From the NCBI GenBank assembly GCA_030432755.1, contig JAUILZ010000013.1, forward strand, positions 1 through 64,000: a stretch of 64,000 bases of DNA, read 5' to 3'. The position numbers and the translations under genes are program-made. This stretch comes from Gammaproteobacteria bacterium. Its GTDB lineage: Bacteria; Pseudomonadota; Gammaproteobacteria; Arenicellales; Poriferihabitantaceae. Within the stretch, counting starts at the first letter, position 1, and every line of letters starts with the position of its first letter. Below are positions 17,551-26,385 of the stretch, in pieces. Below the pieces are notes generated by a model that was given only the letters and a program-made list of their open reading frames with translations, did no database searches and was not told where the DNA came from.

Positions 17551-18975
17551 TCAGTCTATGGTTGCCACGTGCAACGAGTTCGTGGTGCCGGAGATGCCAA
17601 AGGGGATGCCCGCGGCGATGATGATGTTGTCACCGGATCCCGCAAACCCCTCCCGCACCGAGATCTGCTTCGCCGCCTCGATGACCTGCAGCAGGTCAGC
17701 CTCGGCATTGGCCACGTCCGTGATCACCGGATGGATGCCCCAGGCCATGGCCAGGTAACGCGCGGTGCGCCGTTCCGGGGTAATGCTGAGGATGGGCGCG
17801 TCCGGCCGCTCGCGCGCCGCGCGGATACTGGTGCTGCCGGAAGTGGTATAGGTCACCGTGACAGTGGATGACAGGATACCGGAGATCGTCTGCAACGCGT
17901 TACAGATCGCATCCGCGGCGGTACTGTCCGGCGGTGGCCGCTGGGCATCGAGGATGTTGCTGTAGAGGGAGTCCTGTTCCACCGCGCGCACGATGGCGTC
18001 CATCATCGCCACCGATTCCACCGGGTAGTCCCCGGCGGCGGATTCCGCCGACAGCATGACCGCGTCCGCGCCGTCGTAGACCGAGTTGGCCACGTCCGAT
18101 GCCTCCGCGCGCGTGGGCACCGGCGCATGCACCATGGAATCCAGCATGTGGGTGGCGATGACCACTGGCTTGCCCGCGCGCCGGCAGCGGCGCACGATCT
18201 CCTTCTGCGCCACCGGCACCTGCTGCGGCGGCAATTCCACCCCGAGGTCGCCGCGCGCCACCATGGCGCCGTCGCACAACGACAGGATGCCGTCGAGGTG
18301 CTCGAGCGCGGAAGGTTTTTCAAGCTTCACCATGATCGCCGCCTGGCCGCCGACCATGTCACGCAGTTCCTGAACGTCTGCCGCCTGCTGGACGAAGGAC
18401 TGCGCGATCCAGTCGACGCCGAGCTCCAGGCCACAGGCGATATCCTCGCGATCCTTCGGCGTGATCACCGAGATCGGCAGGATCACGCCCGGCACATTGA
18501 CTCCCTTGTGGCTGCTGATCTCGCCCCGCACCAGCACTTCCGCGATCGCATGCTGCTCGTCGCATTCGACCACCTGGAGCTTCACCCGGCCGTCGTTGAT
18601 GAGGAGTTCGTTGCCTGGCTTGAGCGCGGCAAAGATCTCGGGATGCGGCAGATTGACGCGGCTGCCATCCCCGGGAGCGGGATCGAGATCGAAGCGGTAG
18701 CGATCCCCCTTGGCCAACCACACGGGCCCGTCGGCAAATTCACCAAGACGGAGTTTGGGCCCCTGGATATCCATCAGGATGGCGATGGAACGACCACTCT
18801 CGCGCTCTATCTCGCGGATGATGCGATGGCGCTCGGCGTGGTCTTCGTGGGAGCCGTGGCTGAAGTTGAGGCGGAACACGTCGGCGCCGGCCTCGAACAG
18901 GCGGCGAATGGTTTCCGCGTCGGAACTCGCGGGTCCCAGCGTGGCGACGATCTTGGCTTTGCGCTGTCTTCGCAT
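17551..18975 (-). CDS. pyk: Pyruvate kinase
   Basis: The 474-aa product converts phosphoenolpyruvate and ADP to pyruvate and ATP. Motifs in order: KIVATLGPASS near 7, FRLNFSHGSHEDH near 34, AILMDIQGPKLRLGEF near 64, the catalytic-Lys strand IMVKLEKPSAL near 213, DGAMVARGDLGVELP near 231, the PK signature GADAVMLSAESAAGDYPVESV near 305, and the C-terminal domain with YTTSGSTSIRAARERPDAPI. The length is normal. It lies in the same minus-strand series as malic enzyme, so pyruvate supply and drain are both encoded in this region. Confidence 0.97.
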   Translation of the reverse strand: MRRQRKAKIVATLGPASSDAETIRRLFEAGADVFRLNFSHGSHEDHAERHRIIREIERESGRSIAILMDIQGPKLRLGEFADGPVWLAKGDRYRFDLDPAPGDGSRVNLPHPEIFAALKPGNELLINDGRVKLQVVECDEQHAIAEVLVRGEISSHKGVNVPGVILPISVITPKDREDIACGLELGVDWIAQSFVQQAADVQELRDMVGGQAAIMVKLEKPSALEHLDGILSLCDGAMVARGDLGVELPPQQVPVAQKEIVRRCRRAGKPVVIATHMLDSMVHAPVPTRAEASDVANSVYDGADAVMLSAESAAGDYPVESVAMMDAIVRAVEQDSLYSNILDAQRPPPDSTAADAICNALQTISGILSSTVTVTYTTSGSTSIRAARERPDAPILSITPERRTARYLAMAWGIHPVITDVANAEADLLQVIEAAKQISVREGFAGSGDNIIIAAGIPFGISGTTNSLHVATID

Positions 18976-19087
18976 GTAATGTCTGCAAGTGAATCCGGTG
19001 AAACGATATCGCGGGATTATTGCATGACCACGAACAGGCCGCGTCCGGCCGTCAACTGATGCGCGGCGCGGGGACGCAGGACCGGCG

Positions 19088-20971
19088 TCAGTAGAGCAGG
19101 TTCAACACGGCTATCTCCACCACCAGGAACATCACCGTCATGATGCCGCCGGCGCGCATGAAGTCGGCTACCCGGTAACCACCCGGACCCATGATGAGCG
19201 CATTGACCTGGTGGGTGGGAATAATGAAGGAATTGCTCGTCGACAATGCCACGGTGAGCGCGAACACGGCCGGGTTGGCGCCGGCGCCGATGGCGATGTT
19301 CACCGCGAGTGGTACCAGCAGCACGGTGGCGCCGACGTTGGACATCACCAGGGTGAACACCGTGGCAAGGATCGCCACCACCGCCTGCAGCACCCACACC
19401 GGTACGCCATCGAGCAGTAGCAGGACCTGCTGCGCCACCCAGGCCGCGGTGCCCGACTGGTCCACCGCAATGCCGAGTGGAATCAGGCTCGCCAGCAGGA
19501 ACACGCTCTGCCAGCCAATGGCGCGGTAGGCCTCGTCGATCTTGATGACCCCGGTGACGATCATGCCCACGGCACCCGCCATCAACGCCACCGACAGGCG
19601 GGTATCGGTGAACAGGATGAGCACCAGGGTCATGAGGAAAAAGCCAATGGCGTACTTGGCTTTTTCCGGGCGCTCGTCCTCGCGTGGGAAATCGGTCACC
19701 ACCACGAATTCGTTCTGGTTCTCGGCGATGCCGCGCAGATCATTCCACCGGGTATGTATCACCAGCGTGTCGCCCGATTGCAGCACGAGTTCGGGCAGGT
19801 CGGTGTCGATCACGTCATCGGCGCGGAATACGGCGAGCACCGTGGCGCCGAAACGCTTGCGCAGCTCGATCTCGCGGATGGTCTTGCCAATGGTGCTCGA
19901 ATCCGGCGGCACGACCACCTCGGCGATGCCCGCGCTGCTTGCGCTCAGGACCTCGGCGAACACGTCCATCTCGCTCTTCACCCTGAGGGCGTACTCGTCG
20001 GCGAAGCGCATTACCGATTCGCGCCGGCCCATGATCGCCATCTCGCTGCCGACCCAGAACTCGGTATCGCCGCGTGGCGCCACGGTCATCTCGTTGCCGT
20101 TGCGCACCGCAACTATCCAGCCGGCGCGGCCCGCGGCGTCGACGTCGGATAGCAGCTTGCCAATGAGCGGGCTGTCACGGGTGACGCGGCATTCGTAGAC
20201 ATCTCCCTCGATACCATAGACCTCGCGAAAGTAACGCAACGTGCTCCCTGACTCACCGGGTTTGTCCTTGATCACCGGGAGGACGAAGCGTCCCGCGACG
20301 AGGAAGTAAAGAATGCCGCAGGCGAGCAATGCGATACCCACCGGGGTGACGTCGAACAGGCCGAAGGTCTGCATCGGTTCCACGCCGCGCGGTAGTACGC
20401 GGTTGGAGCTGACGATCAGGTCGTTGAGGAGGATCAGCGGGCTGGACCCGATCATGGTGATGGTGCCGCCGAGGATCGCGCAGAAACCCATGGGCATGAG
20501 CAGGCGTGAGATCGCGAGGTTGCCGCGGCGCGCGATCCGGTTGACCACCGGCAGGAACAGCGCGGCGGCGCCGATGTTCTGCATGAAGCTGGAGATGATC
20601 CCCACCACCGCGGACACCAGGGCAATCACCCTGCCCTCCGTGCGCCCGCCGTACTTGAGGATCTTGCCCGCGAGATCGCCCAGCATCCCGGTGCGGTCGA
20701 GCCCCGCGCCGATGATCATCACCGCGATGATCGACATCACCGCGTTGCTCGAGAAGCCATCGAACAGGTGTTCCCCCGCCACCAGCCCGTCATATCCCGG
20801 GATCAGTCCGCTGAGGCCGACGATCACCATGATCAGGATCGCCGCGACATCGACCCGCAACACCTCGAAGGCGAACAGGTAGACCGTGAGCAACAGGATG
20901 CCCATCACCGCGATCATCTCGCCAGTCAGGTGCAGCGTTTCGGTCAAACAGTTCTCCGGAGCCGAGGACAC
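19088..20971 (-). CDS. SLC13/DASS-type anion transporter with two TrkA-C domains
   Basis: A 627-aa inner-membrane protein. An N-terminal block of helices (from MIAVMGILLLTVYLF; DGLVAGEHLFDGFSSNAVMSIIAVMIIGAGLDRTGML) carries the DASS/ArsB fold. Then come two RCK/TrkA-C domains (about 210-290, GDVYECRVTRDSPLIGK; and about 300-380, EVVVPPDSSTIGKTIREIELRKRFGATVLAV), followed by the second transmembrane half (SVALMAGAVGMIVTGVIKIDEAYRAIGWQSVFLL). Such carriers move sulfate, dicarboxylates or other anions. The start at 20971 is GTG; an in-frame ATG 16 codons later may be the real start. Substrate unknown. Confidence 0.86.
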   Translation of the reverse strand: MSSAPENCLTETLHLTGEMIAVMGILLLTVYLFAFEVLRVDVAAILIMVIVGLSGLIPGYDGLVAGEHLFDGFSSNAVMSIIAVMIIGAGLDRTGMLGDLAGKILKYGGRTEGRVIALVSAVVGIISSFMQNIGAAALFLPVVNRIARRGNLAISRLLMPMGFCAILGGTITMIGSSPLILLNDLIVSSNRVLPRGVEPMQTFGLFDVTPVGIALLACGILYFLVAGRFVLPVIKDKPGESGSTLRYFREVYGIEGDVYECRVTRDSPLIGKLLSDVDAAGRAGWIVAVRNGNEMTVAPRGDTEFWVGSEMAIMGRRESVMRFADEYALRVKSEMDVFAEVLSASSAGIAEVVVPPDSSTIGKTIREIELRKRFGATVLAVFRADDVIDTDLPELVLQSGDTLVIHTRWNDLRGIAENQNEFVVVTDFPREDERPEKAKYAIGFFLMTLVLILFTDTRLSVALMAGAVGMIVTGVIKIDEAYRAIGWQSVFLLASLIPLGIAVDQSGTAAWVAQQVLLLLDGVPVWVLQAVVAILATVFTLVMSNVGATVLLVPLAVNIAIGAGANPAVFALTVALSTSNSFIIPTHQVNALIMGPGGYRVADFMRAGGIMTVMFLVVEIAVLNLLY

Positions 20972-21132
20972 ACGAATCCGCTCTCGCGGGCGGGCCCGAG
21001 ACCGCAGGGCGGGATTGTGATGACCGTCTCATGGGCAGCTCCTGCGCCGCCGGGCCCGAACAGTCTATCACTAACCCGACAGGGGAATGTCGTCTCCGGG
21101 CGCTCCGATGCCCCGCGGACAACAAAACTTTC

Positions 21133-23538
21133 TTAGCCCGGCATCACCGCAGTTTGGTGTACCACCCGATCCGGGGCCGTCTTTGCATCAGCTTCACCGG
21201 GAGAAGCGAGAAGCGCGGCATAGTCGCGCGCATGCCTCTCCGCCTGCGCCTGCCAGGTCAGGCCCATGGGTGGCGGTGGTTGCTCGCGCCCGAGGCGTTC
21301 TATACAGGCCGCTGCCAGCGCATCGACATCGCCCACCGGCACCACCGCACCGCGGGCATCGTCGATGAGCGAAGCGATGCCACAGTGATCCGACACCACC
21401 ACCGGCAGCCCGGTGGCGTTTGCCTCCGCCACCACCATGCCGTAGGGCTCGTTGCGCGCCGGCAGGGCAAGCAGGTCGACCTGGCGATAGAAGTCCAGCG
21501 GGTCGGCCCAGCCGAGCAGGGTCACGCCGTCTCCCCAGCCCTGGAAGAGGTGACACACGTGTTCCGCCGCGCAGCCGGCCACGCACAGGGTCACCGTTGG
21601 GTCGTTCGCGCGAATGGACGCCACCGCGCGCGCCAGCAGGTCGAGGCCCTTGCGCTCCCACTCGACACCGATAAAGCCGATCACCCTCCCCCGGGGCCTG
21701 TCCCGGAGCGGGGTGAAGCGCGGGTGCACCCCGGGCCAGGCGGGGTCGGCGATGCGGTCACGGCTTTCCGGGTACAACGACGCCAGTGTGTCGCCGATGA
21801 AATCCGACACCGGGTAGACGATGCGAACGGACGGCGCGGTCAGTTCACGCCGCTCGAGCCATTCCCATGCGCGGAGTCGCAGGGACAACCCGTCCAGCGC
21901 ACGCCGGCGACGCGAATGGATCGAGGGGCCGTGGAACGTGGTGACATGGTGGCTGCGGGTGCGTTCGTGACTGTGCAGCACCCAGCCGCGAGTATCGAAC
22001 CCGGCGAGCCAGCTGCTCGCGCGACGGTCGAAATCCACCAGGCCGAGCCAGCGCGGCTTGCGCCAGCGGGAGCGGCCGATGGCGGTGACGGTGATCGCGG
22101 GGTCGCAATCCGCGCCATTCGGCGGTTCGTACTCCTCGCACAGGATATGTACCGGGTGCCCCTGGGCGGCGAGCGCATGGGTGAGTTCCCAGACATAGAG
22201 CTCCATACCCCCCACGGGCCCATAGCGCCGCACGAAATGGAGCGAGCCCGATGCCGGCACCTCGCTGGAATTCGTACTGCGCTTGCCCTCCCCGATTCCT
22301 TGCGCAGCTGCCGCAGGGTCGGCTTCTGCGGCCATGGCCGGTTCGATGAGACGGTAGAGAAAGATGAGCAGGAATACGAAGGTGGTGCCAACACGCACGT
22401 TCATGAGCGGCGCCTCGGTCACGCCGCAGATGATCATGCTCAGAACCAGCCCCGCGCCCGCGATGCCGAGATGCCGCAGCGTCGGATCGCGCGCTCGCCG
22501 CACCACGCCCACGAAGTAACGCAGTGGCACCAGATAGAGCAAAAGCACCGCCACCGCGCCGAGCAGGCCGCGCTTGGCGAGGGCGTCCATGATCTCGTTG
22601 TGCGATGAACTGCGCCCGTCGATGCCGATGGAGGCGCTGGCCGGGTGGTCATCGACATAGGACTGGATGATTTCCGCGCGCCGCGGATAGCTGACGCCCC
22701 ACAGGGGGCTCTCCCGAAAGCAGGTCAGCGCGATATCCCAGAAATCCAGCCTGTAGCCCACCGAGCTGGCGCGGTTGTTTTCCTGGTAGTAGGAGCCGAT
22801 CTCGAAGACGGTCAGCTCGATCCGGTCGCGCACCGTCGGTAGCAGCCAGGCGCTCATTCCGAGAAGCACGGCGCCGGCCAGGGCGAGCAGCAACGTGTGG
22901 CGGCGCCTGATGCCGGCGCCGACGAGCTGCAGCAGCAGGATACAGAACATCGCCGGCCAGGCGCCGCGGGTACCGGTTTTCATGATCGCGAACAGCAGGC
23001 AGGCCGCGCCCGCGATCGCCACCAGGCGCCAGAGACGGTGACCGCGCTCGACATGGAAATGCGCGAAGCACAACGACAGGAGGAGGACGCCAATGTAACC
23101 GGAATCCAGGTACCCGGGACCCCAGTTCACCCGCGGCTCGCCCAGGTCGGGCAGGTTCGCCAGCACCGCGATGATGCCGCCGAGACTCGCCGAGCGCAGG
23201 ATCAGGTTACGGTCGAGTGGCAGGTGCATCAGCACGAGAAGCACCAGCAGGGCGATAAAGGAGCGCGACGGGCCGTCCAGGGCTTCGCCGGTACCACTGC
23301 CGATAAACAGCGGGATCGCGCTCAACAGTGGCAACAACAGCGTTAAACGCCACGCCGGCGACACGCGGCAAGGACGCCAGTAGCCGGCGACCAGCAACGG
23401 GAGGAGGAGCAGGAGAATCACCGCCGCCGCCGGCTGCGCGCCGTCCGACGAGGCCAGCGCGGACGCTACCAGCAGCGCCGCCAGCCAGGGCATCGCGGCC
23501 GCGATCAGGCGGGCATAGGCCGGGAGCGGTGAGCGCAT
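21133..23538 (-). CDS. Fusion of O-antigen ligase (WaaL/Wzy_C) and GT4 glycosyltransferase
   Basis: An 801-aa single ORF. Residues 1-400 are a polytopic membrane domain with the O-antigen ligase/polymerase pattern: LDSGYIGVLLLSLCFAHFH, the GTRGAWPAM loop, a large periplasmic loop near 235-310, and SSSHNEIMDALAKRGLLG with the conserved His. A linker rich in Ala, Glu and Ser follows (about 400-425). The rest is a GT-B glycosyltransferase of family 4: LHFVRRYGPVGGMELYVWEL (N-terminal loop), RVIGFIGVEWERKGLDLL, and NEPYGMVVAEANATGLPVVVSDHCG (E-x7-E donor site). One chain would place sugar addition on the cytoplasmic side and polymer transfer on the periplasmic side. The two are usually separate genes. 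Confidence 0.83.
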   Translation of the reverse strand: MRSPLPAYARLIAAAMPWLAALLVASALASSDGAQPAAAVILLLLLPLLVAGYWRPCRVSPAWRLTLLLPLLSAIPLFIGSGTGEALDGPSRSFIALLVLLVLMHLPLDRNLILRSASLGGIIAVLANLPDLGEPRVNWGPGYLDSGYIGVLLLSLCFAHFHVERGHRLWRLVAIAGAACLLFAIMKTGTRGAWPAMFCILLLQLVGAGIRRRHTLLLALAGAVLLGMSAWLLPTVRDRIELTVFEIGSYYQENNRASSVGYRLDFWDIALTCFRESPLWGVSYPRRAEIIQSYVDDHPASASIGIDGRSSSHNEIMDALAKRGLLGAVAVLLLYLVPLRYFVGVVRRARDPTLRHLGIAGAGLVLSMIICGVTEAPLMNVRVGTTFVFLLIFLYRLIEPAMAAEADPAAAAQGIGEGKRSTNSSEVPASGSLHFVRRYGPVGGMELYVWELTHALAAQGHPVHILCEEYEPPNGADCDPAITVTAIGRSRWRKPRWLGLVDFDRRASSWLAGFDTRGWVLHSHERTRSHHVTTFHGPSIHSRRRRALDGLSLRLRAWEWLERRELTAPSVRIVYPVSDFIGDTLASLYPESRDRIADPAWPGVHPRFTPLRDRPRGRVIGFIGVEWERKGLDLLARAVASIRANDPTVTLCVAGCAAEHVCHLFQGWGDGVTLLGWADPLDFYRQVDLLALPARNEPYGMVVAEANATGLPVVVSDHCGIASLIDDARGAVVPVGDVDALAAACIERLGREQPPPPMGLTWQAQAERHARDYAALLASPGEADAKTAPDRVVHQTAVMPG

Positions 23539-23714
23539 GGTTGCGGGGTGATCTGCGGGATGAACGGATTCGGGAGTCAGCCGGGAATATCGGGTGCTGT
23601 CGCCCGGCCTCGGTGTCTTTCCGGGGGGAAAATCACGCGCCCGAAGCTTATAATAAACGCCGCATGCCCGCCATCGACCGGGTCCGCGCCGCGCGCCTCC
23701 CGAAATCCCGCCAC

Positions 23715-24467
23715 ATGATCTCCGCCATCGTCATCACCCGCAACGAGGAGCGAAATATCCGCGCCTGCCTGGACTCGCTGGCCTGGGTGGACGAGATCGT
23801 CGTGGTGGACGCCGGCAGCGCGGACGCCACAGCCGCCATCTGCCGCGAATACACGGATTGCGTCATGGTGACCGACTGGCCGGGTTTCGGTCCGCAGAAG
23901 AACCGCGCGCTCGATGCCGCCAGTGGCGACTGGATCCTCTCCATCGATGCCGACGAGCGGGTAAGCGAGGCGCTCCGCGACGAACTGCGAGCCATCAGCG
24001 AGGACCCCGGATCGGCGCCCTGCTGGCTGCTGCCGCGGCGTTCGAACTATTGTGGAAGGATGATGCGGCATAGTGGCTGGTATCCCGATTACGTTCTGAG
24101 GTTCTTTCGCCGGGACGCTGGCCACTTCAGTGAAGACCTGGTCCATGAAAAGGTGGAAACCGACGCCACCCCTGCCAGGGCCCGCAATGACCTCCTGCAT
24201 TATCCCATGGAGAACCTGGAAGACGTGGTGGACAAGATGAACCGCTACTCGAGCCTTGCGGCGGAGGACAAGTATCGCCGCGGCGAGCGAAGCTCCGTGC
24301 TGCTCGCGGTACTCCGGGGAAGCTGGACATTCCTTCGCACCTACCTGTTCCAGCGAGGTTTCCTCGACGGCCGCCAGGGCTTCATGCTCGCCATCAGCAA
24401 TGCCGGCGGCACCTATTTCAAGTACGCCAAGCTCGCCATGCTATGGCAAAGGGAGACGACACGGTGA
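23715..24467 (+). CDS. GT2 family glycosyltransferase (LPS core, WaaE/LgtF-like)
   Basis: A 250-aa GT-A enzyme. I chose the ATG at 23715, which gives the typical start MISAIVITRNEERNIRACLDSL; an in-frame ATG at 23664 would add 17 residues. Donor-site features are VDAGSADATAAICREY, DWPGFGPQKNRALDAASGDWILSIDADE (the DxD motif) and VLRFFRRDAGHFSEDLVHEKV. The C-terminus (LLAVLRGSWTFLRTYLFQRGFLDGRQGFMLA) is the membrane-proximal helix pair of this subfamily, which adds glucose or heptose-linked sugars to the lipopolysaccharide core. It is divergent from the ligase fusion gene and coupled to the next GT2 gene. Confidence 0.9.
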   Translation: MISAIVITRNEERNIRACLDSLAWVDEIVVVDAGSADATAAICREYTDCVMVTDWPGFGPQKNRALDAASGDWILSIDADERVSEALRDELRAISEDPGSAPCWLLPRRSNYCGRMMRHSGWYPDYVLRFFRRDAGHFSEDLVHEKVETDATPARARNDLLHYPMENLEDVVDKMNRYSSLAAEDKYRRGERSSVLLAVLRGSWTFLRTYLFQRGFLDGRQGFMLAISNAGGTYFKYAKLAMLWQRETTR

Positions 24468-25285
24468 AGCGCCTGTCGGGAGCCGATGTCTCGCTCATCG
24501 TCACCACCTACAACTGGCCGGAGGCGCTCAAGGCAGTTCTCGATTCGATCCACGCGCAGACGATCCTGCCACGCGAGGTGGTGGTCGCGGACGATGGTTC
24601 CGGCGAGGAGACGCGCGCGCTCGTGGAGAGGGAACGTGCCGTCTTCCCCTGCGAACTGGTGCATGTCTGGCATCCCGACGAGGGCTACCAGGTGGCGCGC
24701 ATACGCAACCGCGCGGCGCAACGCGCGAGCGGCGACTACCTCGTGTTTATCGACGGTGACTGCCTCCTTCGACCCGACTTCCTCCGCCGTCATGTCGACC
24801 TCGCGCGCCCGCGACGATTCGTCGCAGGCAATCGCGTCCTGCTGACGCCCGGGTTTACCGAGACCGCGCTGAATGGTGATGACGATGTCACCCGCTGGTC
24901 GCCATTCGACTTTAGCCGCGGCGACGTCAATAGACGCTGGTCGCTGGTGCGCCTCCCCATGGGCGGACTCCGCTACGTCCTGCCCTGGCGCTGGAAAGGC
25001 GTGATCACCTGCAACATGGCGCTGTACCACGCCGACTTTACCGCCGCCAACGGTTTCGAGGAACAGTTCGAGGGCTGGGGTTATGAGGACTCGGATCTCG
25101 CCGTGCGCCTGCATCACCTGGGGGTACGGCGCACCAGCGGACGCTTCGCGGTCACCGTGCTGCATCTCTGGCATCGCAGTAACAAGTCTTCGCTCGAGAA
25201 GAGCAACTGGGCGAGGCTGCAGGAAACCATCAACAGCGACCGCGTGCGCGCAATTCGCGGTATCGACCAGATCGAGACGGGTTAA
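24464..25285 (+). CDS. GT2 family glycosyltransferase with galactosyltransferase-type C-terminus
   Basis: The GTG at 24464 overlaps the upstream stop codon (GTGA), giving VKRLSGADVSLIVTTYNWPEALKAV, the normal GT2 opening. An in-frame ATG at 24443 would add 7 residues. The product is about 273 aa with ADDGSGEETRALVER, DYLVFIDGDCLLRPDFLRRH (DxD) and the Glyco_transf_7C motif GWGYEDSDLAVRLHHLGVRR. It is translationally coupled to the preceding glycosyltransferase and likely adds another sugar to the same surface glycan. Acceptor and sugar unknown. Confidence 0.88.
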   Translation: MKRLSGADVSLIVTTYNWPEALKAVLDSIHAQTILPREVVVADDGSGEETRALVERERAVFPCELVHVWHPDEGYQVARIRNRAAQRASGDYLVFIDGDCLLRPDFLRRHVDLARPRRFVAGNRVLLTPGFTETALNGDDDVTRWSPFDFSRGDVNRRWSLVRLPMGGLRYVLPWRWKGVITCNMALYHADFTAANGFEEQFEGWGYEDSDLAVRLHHLGVRRTSGRFAVTVLHLWHRSNKSSLEKSNWARLQETINSDRVRAIRGIDQIETG

Positions 25286-25306
25286 CAGTACTTCCCTGGT
25301 AATGGA

Positions 25307-26227
25307 CTACCGGTAAAGCGCCCCCTTCTCCATTCCAGGCTGGGTCTTGAATCGGCGATGGAACCAGTAATACTGCGCGGGGGCGCGACGCACTCCCGTC
25401 TCGATCAGGCTGTTGACGACCGTTGCGTTCTCAACCTCGTCCTGTGTGGGGAACGACTCCGGTCCGGGCAGGTATTCCACGATATAACCTGAATTGTCTT
25501 CCCGCCGCCTCGTCGCGATCAGCAGGATCGGCGCGCCGGTCAGGCGCGCGAGACGTGATACGCCGTCGATGGTGGCCGCGGGGTGGCCGAAGAATGGCGC
25601 ATATACCGAGTGCTCCTCGCCCATGTCCTGGTCCGCCGAATACCACAATACGTGGCCCTGCTTGACGCGCCGCGCGGCGCCGACCAGCGAGGTATGCGGG
25701 ATACCGCCGATCATGTGGCGATCACGACCACGGATCATCACCCGATTGAGAACGCGGTTGTTCTGCTCGCGGAAGATCGCGTAGTAGCGTATGTGCTTGG
25801 CCGCCAGCATGGCGCTGATATCGAGGGTGGAAAAATGCGCGCCGATGAGTATCACGCCACGGCCCTTCGCCTGTGCCGCCTCCATGTGATCCAGGCCCAG
25901 CGTTTCCGTCATCGCATGTATGCCGGCGGTATCGTCCCACCACGAAATCACCGACTCGATGAGCCCCGCGCCGAAATGGCGGAAGCTGTCACGCACCATG
26001 CGCTCGCGCTCCGCTTCGGAAAGATCGGGGAAACACAAGCGAACATTCGTGCGCGCCACGGATACGCGTGAGCTGGGAATGCGATACAGCAGTCCGCCCA
26101 TGCCGAGGCCGAGCGACAGCTTGGCGCGGTACGGTAACATGTTGATGACCCAGAGAATCCCCAGGATCAATGCGGTGGCGCCTTCCACCAGGAGGTTACC
26201 CGGGGAATTTTTACTCTTGGTGGACAA
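25307..26227 (-). CDS. Lipid A biosynthesis acyltransferase (LpxL/HtrB family)
   Basis: The product acylates the lipid A precursor at the inner membrane. It shows the HX4D active site in GAHFSTLDISAML and FFGHPAATIDGVSRLARLTGAPILLI, the substrate-pocket region. The N-terminal membrane anchor is VEGATALILGILWVINMLPY, followed by NVRLCFPDLSEAERERMVRDSFRHFG. The open frame extends to 26395, overlapping the divergent msbA, so that start is unlikely. A TTG at 26227 gives a family-like length of about 306 aa, but the true start is uncertain. Its place beside msbA is the classical lipid A pairing, here divergent. Confidence 0.85.
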   Translation of the reverse strand: MSTKSKNSPGNLLVEGATALILGILWVINMLPYRAKLSLGLGMGGLLYRIPSSRVSVARTNVRLCFPDLSEAERERMVRDSFRHFGAGLIESVISWWDDTAGIHAMTETLGLDHMEAAQAKGRGVILIGAHFSTLDISAMLAAKHIRYYAIFREQNNRVLNRVMIRGRDRHMIGGIPHTSLVGAARRVKQGHVLWYSADQDMGEEHSVYAPFFGHPAATIDGVSRLARLTGAPILLIATRRREDNSGYIVEYLPGPESFPTQDEVENATVVNSLIETGVRRAPAQYYWFHRRFKTQPGMEKGALYR

Positions 26228-26385
26228 CTTGTTGTAATCTTGGCTGGATCGGGCTGCCGGTGAAGACCCGACGTCGCGCCAAATTATGGCACAACACCCA
26301 ACGAAATGATTCGCCGCACCCTGACGGCAGCGCACCCCGGTATCATCCGCACCCTGGCGCAAACTGCCCCCTGATCCGCCCCACG

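Noticed and set aside
21031-22608. 525-codon plus-strand open frame
   Set aside because: It lies antisense to the O-antigen ligase/glycosyltransferase gene and has shadow-frame composition without recognisable motifs.
23328-23714. N-terminal extension of the first GT2 gene
   Set aside because: It overlaps the divergent ligase fusion gene and has no family similarity; the standard GT2 opening begins at 23715.
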